From: Oscillospiraceae bacterium
GTDB taxonomy: Bacteria; Bacillota; Clostridia; Oscillospirales; Ruminococcaceae
DNA: 64,000 bases
Assembly (NCBI GenBank): GCA_009778065.1
Contig: WRKM01000001.1
Span: forward strand, 62,001 to 126,000
Reading direction: 5' to 3'
The notes beneath the pieces are model-generated. The model ran no database searches, had not been told where the DNA came from, and saw only the letters and a program-made list of their open reading frames with translations. Shown in pieces: positions 7,993-15,031 of the stretch (position 1 is its first letter; every line of letters starts with the position of its first letter). The position numbers and the translations under genes are program-made.

Positions 7993-9699
7993 CTATTTCC
8001 CTTTCCTCAAAAAGCTCGGAAGCCACATCATCGCACCGCAGAGTAAAACGCCTGAAATCAAAATTATATATTTTCCGAGCATGTTATTAAAGTCGCCTCC
8101 GCTTACCCCGCTCGTCTGCTGTAAGACGGGCTGTGCGTCAGGTTCATCAAGATAGGACGCAAAAACCTCTATGTCCGTTTCGGTCGGCAGTTTATCCTCC
8201 TCTTCATATGCCGTATACTGCATAACATCAATATACTCGTCAACCTGTACATACTGTTCAAGATACCCTATTATTGACAGCCCTAAAGCTTCTCCCATTT
8301 TATTGAGGTATTCGGTATTAATTAAATCTTCATATTCTTCGGGATTACACATAAAACCCATTTCAAAAAGCATAGACGGACTACCCGTATATCGCGCCAT
8401 AGCAAAGTTTTGACGTTTGGGCGGTGTGTACGGATTCCCCGTATGCTCCGCAATTATTTTTATCATGTCATCGGCGGCTTTTTCGGACAGGTCTAATGTA
8501 TAAAACATGAGCGGACCGCGTTCACTCGAAAAATCAGAACTGAGCGACATAGAATTAGCATGAATACAGACCGAAATATCAGGCTCACCGTTAAAGTATT
8601 GCACCCTATCCATGATGGGTACATCCTCGTCCTTGTCTCTGATTAATACCGTTCTTATCCCGCGTGCTTCTAAATAGTCTCGCGTAATTTCCGAAACATA
8701 GAGATTTATATCCTTCTCCATAGGTCCGTACTCTCCGGGAGGACCGAGTGCGCCGGGCAGATGTCCTCCATGTCCCGCATCGAGCAGTACATACGAATCT
8801 GACAGAGAACCCGCCGCAAATCTAAACCGCAGATTCATTTTACCGTCGGAAAAATCGACCATAAAGCCCACGGGTTCACGCTCAAAGACAAGCTCATAAA
8901 TAAGCGGTGAATCATAGTCTGTCTCTATTTTGTTTATCTCTGTTATAAAATTTCCGTCGGGTTGCAGGTCGATTTCATCCTCATCTGCATAAAGAAGAAG
9001 AACTGCTTTATTTCTATTCTCGCTGTCAAGAATTACTTCATAAAGAGGGTTATCCGTCACGCCTAAACTTAGCGTGACGCTGTTATCCTCTGCCGAAATT
9101 TCACCGCCTGAGACGGTTATGGGGGGAATCATTCTGTCTAACTGATACACATTGCTTTTAAAAACCGCTGTGCCGTCCTCGATTATATAAAAATCTCCAT
9201 ACTCGGCTATAATTCTAAATGTCGTCCCTTGCGCGAGCGGGGTACGCATATACAAGTCATCGTTTAAATCGGAAAATCGGGATATAAAAATGCTCTCCGT
9301 AGAGCCGTACAGTTCTATTGTAAAATAAACGGTTTCGGGCGGAATCCATGCTTCCGGCTCTTCTCGTATAACGGTCACACTTTCGTAATAATCGCCGTTT
9401 TCAAAGCTGAAAATATTCTCACCTATATCGAGAACAGCATAATATGACCAGAACCCGTTTTTAGTCATATTAATTTCTTCCCCGTTTATATAAAGGGGGA
9501 ATAATGTATCAGCCGTACCGAGAAAGCTCGTGCGCGGCGAAGCCGTAACGCTTGAATCCTCTTGCGGGTGGGTCAGAATGAACATACCCTTGTCTTCATA
9601 AAGCATACGGCTTATTGCTGTATCACTGCTCGCGCTTGATACAAGATTTAAGGACAACATGAGAAGCCCGAAAATAAAATACTTGTTAATTCTTTTCAT
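7993..9699 (-). CDS. Secreted, membrane-anchored N-acetylmuramoyl-L-alanine amidase (Amidase_3)
   Basis: A 568-residue cell-wall hydrolase that cleaves the bond between muramic acid and the stem peptide. It has an N-terminal signal segment (FIFGLLMLSLNLVSSAS), an extracytoplasmic beta-rich region (about residues 30-290), then the catalytic domain. Zinc ligands are visible in VLLDAGHGG, PMEKDIN and CIHANS, and the catalytic Glu in SMLFEMGFMCN. A single C-terminal helix (YIILISGVLLCGAMMWLPSF) and a short basic tail anchor it, which is less common than SH3 or cell-wall-binding repeats. The start at 9699 is only 6 nt from a perfect sigma-A -10, so the message seems leaderless. Met14 is not a better start: it lacks an RBS and would cut the signal peptide. 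Confidence 0.92.
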   Translation of the reverse strand: MKRINKYFIFGLLMLSLNLVSSASSDTAISRMLYEDKGMFILTHPQEDSSVTASPRTSFLGTADTLFPLYINGEEINMTKNGFWSYYAVLDIGENIFSFENGDYYESVTVIREEPEAWIPPETVYFTIELYGSTESIFISRFSDLNDDLYMRTPLAQGTTFRIIAEYGDFYIIEDGTAVFKSNVYQLDRMIPPITVSGGEISAEDNSVTLSLGVTDNPLYEVILDSENRNKAVLLLYADEDEIDLQPDGNFITEINKIETDYDSPLIYELVFEREPVGFMVDFSDGKMNLRFRFAAGSLSDSYVLLDAGHGGHLPGALGPPGEYGPMEKDINLYVSEITRDYLEARGIRTVLIRDKDEDVPIMDRVQYFNGEPDISVCIHANSMSLSSDFSSERGPLMFYTLDLSEKAADDMIKIIAEHTGNPYTPPKRQNFAMARYTGSPSMLFEMGFMCNPEEYEDLINTEYLNKMGEALGLSIIGYLEQYVQVDEYIDVMQYTAYEEEDKLPTETDIEVFASYLDEPDAQPVLQQTSGVSGGDFNNMLGKYIILISGVLLCGAMMWLPSFLRKGK

Positions 9700-9705
9700 A
9701 ATTTT

Positions 9706-9734
9706 ATTATAACATAAGGTTTAGTTTTTTTCAA
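9706..9734 (-). promoter_or_regulatory. Sigma-A promoter directly abutting the amidase ATG
   Basis: TTGAAA (9734-9729), 17-bp spacer, TATAAT (9711-9706) on the minus strand. Only AAAATT separates the -10 from the ATG at 9699, so transcription should begin at or within a few bases of the start codon, leaving no room for a Shine-Dalgarno site. Confidence 0.75.
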
Positions 9735-9797
9735 CTGTTTATTCCGCTTCTTTATATCTGATTTACATTTGTCACTGTTAGGTTCAAAAAGAAAACC

Positions 9798-9821
9798 GCC
9801 CTTTCCTCAAAAGAAAAGGGC
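9798..9821 (-). terminator. Terminator of the zinc-ribbon gene
   Basis: Stem GCCCTTT/AAAGGGC with a 10-nt loop, followed on the minus strand by GGTTTTCTTTTTG. It lies about 125 bp after the stop at 9946. The sequence between them shows no credible gene. Confidence 0.7.
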
Positions 9822-9945
9822 AAATTTTGTTTAAGTCGTTTACAGGGGAAAACCTTATACGTTGTTTACAGCAGTCGGTAAAACCCATACACTAACCGCA
9901 AAAAGGGTCAGCGTCAGACTTCTTGCACTACAAGGATTTTTCTTG

Positions 9946-10215
9946 CTATGCTCTTTGTTTTGCGAAACACTCGCTACAATAAACGGGTCTGTCGTCACGG
10001 GGATTAAAAGGAATCTTTGCTTCGCCGCCGCAGTCAGCGCAGGTGGCAATAAAGGTTTCCTTGTTGCGTGATGCGCTTTTCTTTGCATCGCGACAGGTTT
10101 TGCAGCGTTGTGGCTCGTTTACGAAGCCTTTCTCGGAATAGAACTCTTGTTCGCCAACCGTGAAAATAAAATCTGCTCCGCAATCCTTGCATTGAAGGGT
10201 TTTGTCTTCGAACAT
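9946..10215 (-). CDS. Small double zinc-ribbon protein (zf-trcl / CxxC type)
   Basis: An 89-residue protein with two zinc-ribbon halves. The first is CKDCGADF (about residues 9-16) with CKTCRDAKK; the second is CADCGGEAKIPF with CSECFAKQ. The segment FTVGEQEFYSEKGF with NEPQRC is typical of the widespread zf-trcl family, whose function is unknown; nucleic-acid or ribosome association is a guess. GAGG lies 10 nt before the ATG. The gene follows the SigH-like sigma gene on the same strand. The 130-bp gap holds a tRNA-like sequence and no clear promoter of its own, so the two may be co-transcribed. Confidence 0.88.
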   Translation of the reverse strand: MFEDKTLQCKDCGADFIFTVGEQEFYSEKGFVNEPQRCKTCRDAKKSASRNKETFIATCADCGGEAKIPFNPRDDRPVYCSECFAKQRA

Positions 10216-10244
10216 TTTTGTGATACCTCACGTTTAAAATTTTT

Positions 10245-10308
10245 GACCTTGGACGGACTTCCACCGACACCTTTGTAAAACAACGCTCTTGAATTAAGCT
10301 ACCGGGCC
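10245..10308 (-). ncRNA. tRNA-like sequence in the 5' leader of the zinc-ribbon gene
   Basis: Read on the minus strand, 64 nt follow the tRNA plan. There is a 7-nt acceptor-like strand GGCCCGG, then TA, a D-arm (GCTT, loop AATTCAA, GAGC) and G. A shortened anticodon-like arm (TTGTTTTACAA) follows, then AGGTGTC, a T-arm-like stem GGTGG-AAGT-CCGTCC and a partly pairing 3' strand AAGGTC. Positions U8, A9, A14, A21 and G26 match the tRNA pattern. It lacks the D-loop GG, the TTC of the T-loop, a full anticodon stem and CCA, so it is not a working tRNA. It could be a decayed tRNA-Val-like copy or a selected tRNA-mimic leader. Confidence 0.5.
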
Positions 10309-10345
10309 ATATATGTAAAATATACAATCTTTAGGTTATTTTTTA

Positions 10346-10933
10346 TTAATCGCTGTTAATTATTCCTCGCTCCTTTAGTTTGCTGCGGGCGCGGGATAGA
10401 GAATTATCTACGGATTTTACGCTTATCCCCAGACGGGTAGAGATTTGCCTGTATGAAAAAGAATCAAGATACATTTCAAAAACATTAAACTCCCGCTCGG
10501 ATAAGACCTTTTTTATGCGTCCGAGAATCTCTATGCGGTTTTCTTTCTCAATAATTATATCATCTGCTCCCGGCGACAGCTCTTTAACTAAGGAGGGGTC
10601 GAACTCCTTGCTCAATATTAGCTCGCGTTTGGCTTTGCCGAGTGCGTTTTTCATTCTGTTGTCTATACAGGCGTTAGCATAACCACTAAAGCTGCCCTTT
10701 TCTTCTTCATATGTCCGTATGGCGTTCAGAAGTGCTAAAAATCCCTCAGAGATGAAATCCTCGGCGTCCTGACGATTAAACATACCGAAGCCGCTCGCCA
10801 CTTTATTGGCTTTTATAACAATTACTTTGACATAGCGCGTAATAAGCTCGGACATAAGGACGTCTTTACGGCTTTCGTCCTGCCTCGCCATTTCCAATAA
10901 CGATTCGTCGCGGAGTATTTGTATATCATCCAT
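10346..10933 (-). CDS. Sigma-70 family sigma factor, SigH-like
   Basis: A 195-residue alternative sigma factor with region 2 (RQDAEDFISEGFLALLNAIR, about residues 48-67; KGSFSGYANACIDNRMKNAL) and region 4 (LSEREFNVFEMYLDSFSYRQ, then a helix-turn-helix with ISVKSVDNSLSRARSKLKER). It lacks region 3 and most resembles the SigH/SpoEsigH group, which in Bacillus controls early sporulation and competence. It is not in the usual sigH neighbourhood, so it may be a paralogue. I place the start at ATG 10933, which has AGGTG upstream; a GTG at 10948 would add five residues without a good RBS. Confidence 0.87.
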   Translation of the reverse strand: MDDIQILRDESLLEMARQDESRKDVLMSELITRYVKVIVIKANKVASGFGMFNRQDAEDFISEGFLALLNAIRTYEEEKGSFSGYANACIDNRMKNALGKAKRELILSKEFDPSLVKELSPGADDIIIEKENRIEILGRIKKVLSEREFNVFEMYLDSFSYRQISTRLGISVKSVDNSLSRARSKLKERGIINSD

Positions 10934-10957
10934 GTCACACCTGCCCACCTAACAAAA

Positions 10958-10986
10958 AATATACCATTAAACTACGCATTTGTCAA
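10958..10986 (-). promoter_or_regulatory. Sigma-A promoter of the SigH-like gene
   Basis: Consensus TTGACA (10986-10981), 17-bp spacer and TATATT (10963-10958) on the minus strand, 25 bp before the ATG. Confidence 0.85.
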
Positions 10987-11048
10987 CAGAAAAAGCTAAA
11001 TTTTCATAAAAAACGTAAAAATTTGTGCTTTTTCTACCCTTTTAAGTG

Positions 11049-13301
11049 TTAAATAAGCTCCATATCGTCACTCTCAAGCATAAAATCGTACCCCGCGCCG
11101 GCGAAATCACCGCTTACTTCTGAGCGGGCGCGTACATTCTTATTGGGGTCTGATGCCTGCCCTACTACCGTCTCGAAAATGTCCTCATTTAAATCTACCC
11201 CTTTTTCTTTCTGATTCGGATTTCCGGCAACTAAATCATCGCCCTTTTCTTTAATCGTAGGGTTTTTGGGTACTAAATTTTCACCCTTAGGCTGAACTTT
11301 TCTGAAATCTAAGTTCAGTAAATCCTCAAAGTTCTGGTCTAATTCAGCATCATCGTATTTAATAAGCTCCGATTGTTTGCTCTTTGACGATTCGGATTTT
11401 GTCCCTGCTTTTATACTGTCGTCCATTCCCGAAAGTAATATTTCATCGGGTTTTTTCGCTCCGCTGTGGGGTGCGGGTTTAGCGGCGGGCTTTGCTCCGG
11501 CACTTGCGTCTGCCGCGGGTTTAGCTTTATCCGCACTCTTAGAGGGCGGGGTTGCGTCAGCTTCTTTTTTCGGCGGAGGCGCTTTACTGAACGCCGGCAT
11601 GGACGGCGTCGGTCCGCTTATGAGGAGATTGCTTATATCATCGTCATCGTCAATGACCGCCATCATCATATCATCAGTCGCCGCTGAATCTGTCAGCAGA
11701 TATGAGAAGTCATCATCGTCTTCCTGCTCCTCAACATCCTCTATCATTTTAATATATTTGTCGGGGATTATGTAAGAATCCTCCGCGTCATCTTGAAGAA
11801 TTTGTATTTTAAGCTCTGCTCGGGACAGACTTCTGCCCGATTCTTCGCCCTCATCGCTTCTTCTGCTCTTCTTGGCTTTTTTTGCTTCGCTGACGGCTTC
11901 TCCATCCGTTTCGCTCTCTTCGGTTTTAGAGATTCGGCTCTTTAGGTCGTCTATTTCCGCTAAAACAGAACTGAGCTTATTCGCGAGAAGCGCGGTTTCG
12001 CTTTCCTGTTCGGTTTTTGCCGCTTTTTTATCCTTTCCGTCAGCCGATAAGAACTCATCGCCCTTATCACGAGCCGCAGGAGCTTCTTCAAAAATGGGTA
12101 CATCGGGAGAACTCGCCGTAGCTTTTGCGGCAGGTGCGGCTTTTACGGGAACAGCCGCCGCCTTAACTGCGGCTTCCTTTGCTTCGCTCAAGCTTTTCTC
12201 GGTTTTAGCTAATTTATCCTCTAACGCCGTGATTTTTGCTTCGGCGTCTGCTATCTTTGCGGCGTCCTGCTTAGACGTTTCCTTAGTCGCGGCAGGCGCG
12301 GCTTTAGCGGCTTTGGAGACCTCGGCTTCGGTTTTGGCAACCTCGGCTTCGGCTTTAGCTAATTTATCTTCTGCTCTCAGCAAATTGCTCTTAGCTTCGC
12401 CTAATTGTGATTTATACCCGGCAGTTTCAGCCTTCGCCCCTTCTAATCTTTCTTCTAAAACTGTGACCCGTGTTGCAGACGCAGATGCCTCGGCTTCGGT
12501 CTTCTTTAATTTCTCCTGCATCTCTTTCAGCTGTTCATCGACCTTACCGCCGCTTGCCGGAGCGGACGCAAGCTTGCTTTCCGCTTCCGTTAATTTTGAT
12601 TTTAATTCGGCGACTTTTGCTTTTAAGTCGTCTGCTTTTTCTTCTAAAATCGAAGCCTTCGCTGAAGCCTCGGTCGCTCTTGCCTCGGCTTTTTCCGCTC
12701 TTTCCTTCGCTTCGGCGACCATTTCATCAGTCGAACCGCCTATAGTGAGAGAGCTTAACTCTGCGGCGGCTAATTTCTCTTCGGCGTCATCTAATCTTAA
12801 CTTGTACTCTGTAGCCTTAGCCTTGGATTCGGCAAGACTCTGCTCTAAGCCCGCGACCTTGGCTTCTGCCTCGCTCGCCCTTGACTCGGCTTTTGATAGG
12901 CTGAACTCTGCCTTTGCGGCTTTGTTCTCGGCGACCTTCAGCTTTGCCGCATCATCGGCAGAGCCGCCCGCACGAAGCTTGTTAGACAGTTCGTCCAACT
13001 CCGTACCGAGCCGCTTACACTCTCCCTCAAGCATAACGACAAGGTCTCTTTCTTTAAAATACTTTTCGTTTGCCTCGGCGAGATACCTTTCAAGGTTCTC
13101 CGTTTGAGCGAGTTTTTCCGGATTTACGCTTTCCATGAGCTTGTCGTTTTCAGCCTGAAGCTCGAGGGTCTTTTTCCTCAACGAGTGAATATATAGGTTT
13201 ACCTCGTCAGGACTGAACCCGTAAGCAACTTTTTTGAAAGAGGCGGTATCCGATAGAGCTTTTTCATTTTTTCCCGCTGATTTTTTGGGTGCTGTTAACA
13301 T
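11049..13301 (-). CDS. Very long DivIVA-domain coiled-coil protein
   Basis: A 750-residue cytoplasmic protein. Residues about 22-60 match the DivIVA membrane-curvature/lipid-binding domain (FKKVAYGFSPDEVNLYIHSL). A long Ala/Glu/Lys coiled coil (about 60-420) follows, rich in KAEA/KLAEAE-type heptads. Then comes an acidic, low-complexity, Pro/Lys-rich C-terminal half with repeated phrases such as NLVPKNPTIKEKGDDL and DLVAGNPNQKEKGVDL. Typical DivIVA is about 160-250 residues, so this is several times longer. DivIVA-type proteins mark poles and division sites and recruit cell-wall or chromosome-anchoring partners. AGGAG is 6 nt before the ATG. A long open frame on the opposite strand (11872-13107) is only its compositional shadow. 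Confidence 0.85.
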   Translation of the reverse strand: MLTAPKKSAGKNEKALSDTASFKKVAYGFSPDEVNLYIHSLRKKTLELQAENDKLMESVNPEKLAQTENLERYLAEANEKYFKERDLVVMLEGECKRLGTELDELSNKLRAGGSADDAAKLKVAENKAAKAEFSLSKAESRASEAEAKVAGLEQSLAESKAKATEYKLRLDDAEEKLAAAELSSLTIGGSTDEMVAEAKERAEKAEARATEASAKASILEEKADDLKAKVAELKSKLTEAESKLASAPASGGKVDEQLKEMQEKLKKTEAEASASATRVTVLEERLEGAKAETAGYKSQLGEAKSNLLRAEDKLAKAEAEVAKTEAEVSKAAKAAPAATKETSKQDAAKIADAEAKITALEDKLAKTEKSLSEAKEAAVKAAAVPVKAAPAAKATASSPDVPIFEEAPAARDKGDEFLSADGKDKKAAKTEQESETALLANKLSSVLAEIDDLKSRISKTEESETDGEAVSEAKKAKKSRRSDEGEESGRSLSRAELKIQILQDDAEDSYIIPDKYIKMIEDVEEQEDDDDFSYLLTDSAATDDMMMAVIDDDDDISNLLISGPTPSMPAFSKAPPPKKEADATPPSKSADKAKPAADASAGAKPAAKPAPHSGAKKPDEILLSGMDDSIKAGTKSESSKSKQSELIKYDDAELDQNFEDLLNLDFRKVQPKGENLVPKNPTIKEKGDDLVAGNPNQKEKGVDLNEDIFETVVGQASDPNKNVRARSEVSGDFAGAGYDFMLESDDMELI

Positions 13302-13368
13302 AATTACTCCTACTTTAAGAAAAGAAAGTTTATTTTTAATATTTTATGTTTTACAGATAGCTTATTAT

Positions 13369-13397
13369 ATTATAGCAATTTACGGCGGATTTTGCAA
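13369..13397 (-). promoter_or_regulatory. Sigma-A promoter of the DivIVA-domain gene
   Basis: TTGCAA (13397-13392), 17-bp spacer, extended -10 TGCTATAAT (TATAAT at 13374-13369) on the minus strand, 67 bp before the ATG. Confidence 0.8.
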
Positions 13398-13512
13398 TAG
13401 TAATTATTTATAAATAATAACCGTTTTTTTTGAACGAATTGCCTATAATTTATGATATTTTTAGTAAATAATGCACAAAGGGGCAATTTTTTCATAAAAA
13501 GCACAAAAAGAC

Positions 13513-13541
13513 TTGCAAATTTTAAAGAAATAATGTATAAT
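13513..13541 (+). promoter_or_regulatory. Sigma-A promoter of ireB
   Basis: TTGCAA (13513-13518), 17-bp spacer, TATAAT (13536-13541), 49 bp before the ATG. It diverges from the promoter of the DivIVA-domain gene. Confidence 0.8.
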
Positions 13542-13590
13542 AGAAATATCGTATTTATTTAATTTGCTATAATTTCAGGGAGTGAGAATT

Positions 13591-13836
13591 ATGATTGATA
13601 AAACCATGACCTTTTCCGTTCATGACGACCGCGAAAGCGAAATGAAGGAAATCCTTTCCACAGTTTACGAAGCTTTACAGGAAAAAGGCTATAACCCGAT
13701 TAACCAACTTGTAGGCTATATTCTGTCGGAAGACCCCACCTACATAACCACGTACAACAACGCCAGAAGCCTTATCCGCCACATAGACAGAGATGAGCTT
13801 TTACAGATGCTTGTCAAGAGTTATCTTACAGGCTGA
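13591..13836 (+). CDS. ireB: IreB family regulatory phosphoprotein (UPF0297)
   Basis: An 81-residue protein matching the IreB/YrzL family over its whole length: [40 protein letters not shown] and [20 protein letters not shown]. In Enterococcus the homologue is phosphorylated by the PASTA kinase IreK and affects cephalosporin tolerance. In many Clostridia it sits beside alaS and ruvX, which are not present here. The start is ATG 13591 with GGGAGTGAG upstream; a GTG nine bases earlier is part of that RBS. No terminator is seen before pdaA. Confidence 0.95.
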   Translation: MIDKTMTFSVHDDRESEMKEILSTVYEALQEKGYNPINQLVGYILSEDPTYITTYNNARSLIRHIDRDELLQMLVKSYLTG

Positions 13837-13956
13837 CTTTAAATTTTTAGCAAAATTTTCTTTTCATAATCCTCGGCGGAACCGTTTATACTAAATTTAA
13901 CGGCGACGCTCAATCGGGATTTATTTCCGAACGCCGAATCTACAATAAAAGGGAAT

Positions 13957-14970
13957 ATGAAAATGAAATCGAAAGCCATTCTTATATCGGCACTTATTAT
14001 CGCGGGCTGTCTTTTAATTTTTACGGGCTGTGAGCCTAATGTAACCCACTACGGTGCAGGCGAAGCGGGAACTACACCGCTCCATACAACACCGAGAGCG
14101 GACACAAACAGACACGATAACTTCACGACAACTCCGCATGGCGGCGACCTTACAACTCCGAACGGAGACCATACGACTCCTCACGACTCGGTACAGACGC
14201 CACACAGAACACATGAAAACGAAGCGGCAGCAGGGGAAAACCCGGCTGCCTTTCCTTTTGTTGCAAAGGAACTTTCCGCGCCGAATCTTTCGAGTGCAAA
14301 AATAGGCTGGGGTTTAGGTAAATCTGTTGACAGTAAAAACCGCCCGACAGACGCTCTTTCGGCAGGTCAAAAATACGGACACCTCGGAGCGATTTTTATT
14401 GATGAAAAGAGCGAGGATACTATATACCTGACCTTTGACGAGGGCTACGAGAACGGGTATACCTCTTTAATTCTCGATGCGCTGAAAGAAAAAAACGCGG
14501 CTGCCACATTCTTCGTTACCTATGATTATTGCCTTAGTGAGCCGGAGCTTATAAAGCGCATGATTGACGAAGGACACGAGGTTGCGAACCACTCCTACAG
14601 CCACCCGTCCTTTCCTGATATAACCGATGTACAGGTGCATGAGGAAATTATGAAGCTTCATGACTATGTAAAAGAAAATTTCGATTACGAAATGCGGCTG
14701 ATACGCTTTCCGCGAGGCGAGTTTTCCGAACACGTACTCGGCATAACCCACGAACTCGGCTACAAGAGCATTTTCTGGTCATTCGCCTATGTTGACTGGG
14801 ATGTAAATAATCAACCTGCGGCAGACGATGCTCTTCAGAAAATAAAAGCGAGTACGCATCCGGGCGCTGTCATATTATTACACGCTGTTTCGTCCGCTAA
14901 TGCGGAGATTTTACCCGCCGTGCTTGATTACTGGGCGGAGCAAGGGCTAAAGCTCGGTTTAATTGAATAA
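13957..14970 (+). CDS. pdaA: PdaA-like polysaccharide deacetylase lipoprotein (spore cortex delta-lactam formation)
   Basis: A 337-residue protein with a lipoprotein-type signal (hydrophobic core, then LIFTGC, Cys25; an earlier IAGC at Cys18 is an alternative). A Thr/His-rich low-complexity linker (about residues 35-95) and a NodB deacetylase domain (about 145-337) follow. The domain carries TFDEGYENGY (metal-binding Asp pair region), NHSYSHPSF (His-x3-His zinc site), RFPRGEFSEHVL and HPGAVILLHAVS. These phrases follow Bacillus PdaA closely; PdaA removes the acetyl group from muramic acid during cortex synthesis. Bacillus PdaA has TFDNGYE where this has TFDEGYE. Either of two ATGs (13957 or 13963) could be the start; the second has the better spacing from AAAGGG. 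Confidence 0.88.
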   Translation: MKMKSKAILISALIIAGCLLIFTGCEPNVTHYGAGEAGTTPLHTTPRADTNRHDNFTTTPHGGDLTTPNGDHTTPHDSVQTPHRTHENEAAAGENPAAFPFVAKELSAPNLSSAKIGWGLGKSVDSKNRPTDALSAGQKYGHLGAIFIDEKSEDTIYLTFDEGYENGYTSLILDALKEKNAAATFFVTYDYCLSEPELIKRMIDEGHEVANHSYSHPSFPDITDVQVHEEIMKLHDYVKENFDYEMRLIRFPRGEFSEHVLGITHELGYKSIFWSFAYVDWDVNNQPAADDALQKIKASTHPGAVILLHAVSSANAEILPAVLDYWAEQGLKLGLIE

Positions 14971-14980
14971 TAAAAACCAC

Positions 14981-15013
14981 TAAAGGGACGGACACATCTA
15001 CGCCGCCCCTTTA
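14981..15013. terminator. Bidirectional terminator between pdaA and pilB
   Basis: TAAAGGG-A-CGG pairs with CCG-C-CCCTTTA across an 11-nt loop. The minus-strand side continues into TTTTTATT; the plus-strand T run is short. Confidence 0.75.
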
Positions 15014-15031
15014 TACATAGTATAATACAGT

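Noticed and set aside
9855-10088. 77-codon minus-strand frame and 69-codon plus-strand frame around 9860-10090
   Set aside because: Both overlap the zinc-ribbon gene, lack ribosome binding sites and show no conserved features.
10245-10308. Functional tRNA gene
   Set aside because: Too short (64 nt), lacks GG in the D-loop, TTC in the T-loop, a 5-bp anticodon stem and CCA; kept as a tRNA-like element only.
10034-10327. 97-codon frame covering the tRNA-like region on the minus strand
   Set aside because: It overlaps the zinc-ribbon gene in another frame, has no RBS and no family resemblance.
11872-13107. 411-codon open frame on the plus strand
   Set aside because: It lies exactly opposite the Ala/Glu/Lys coiled coil of the DivIVA-domain gene. 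Its Ser/Ala-rich composition is the complement of those codons, and there is no RBS or recognisable domain.
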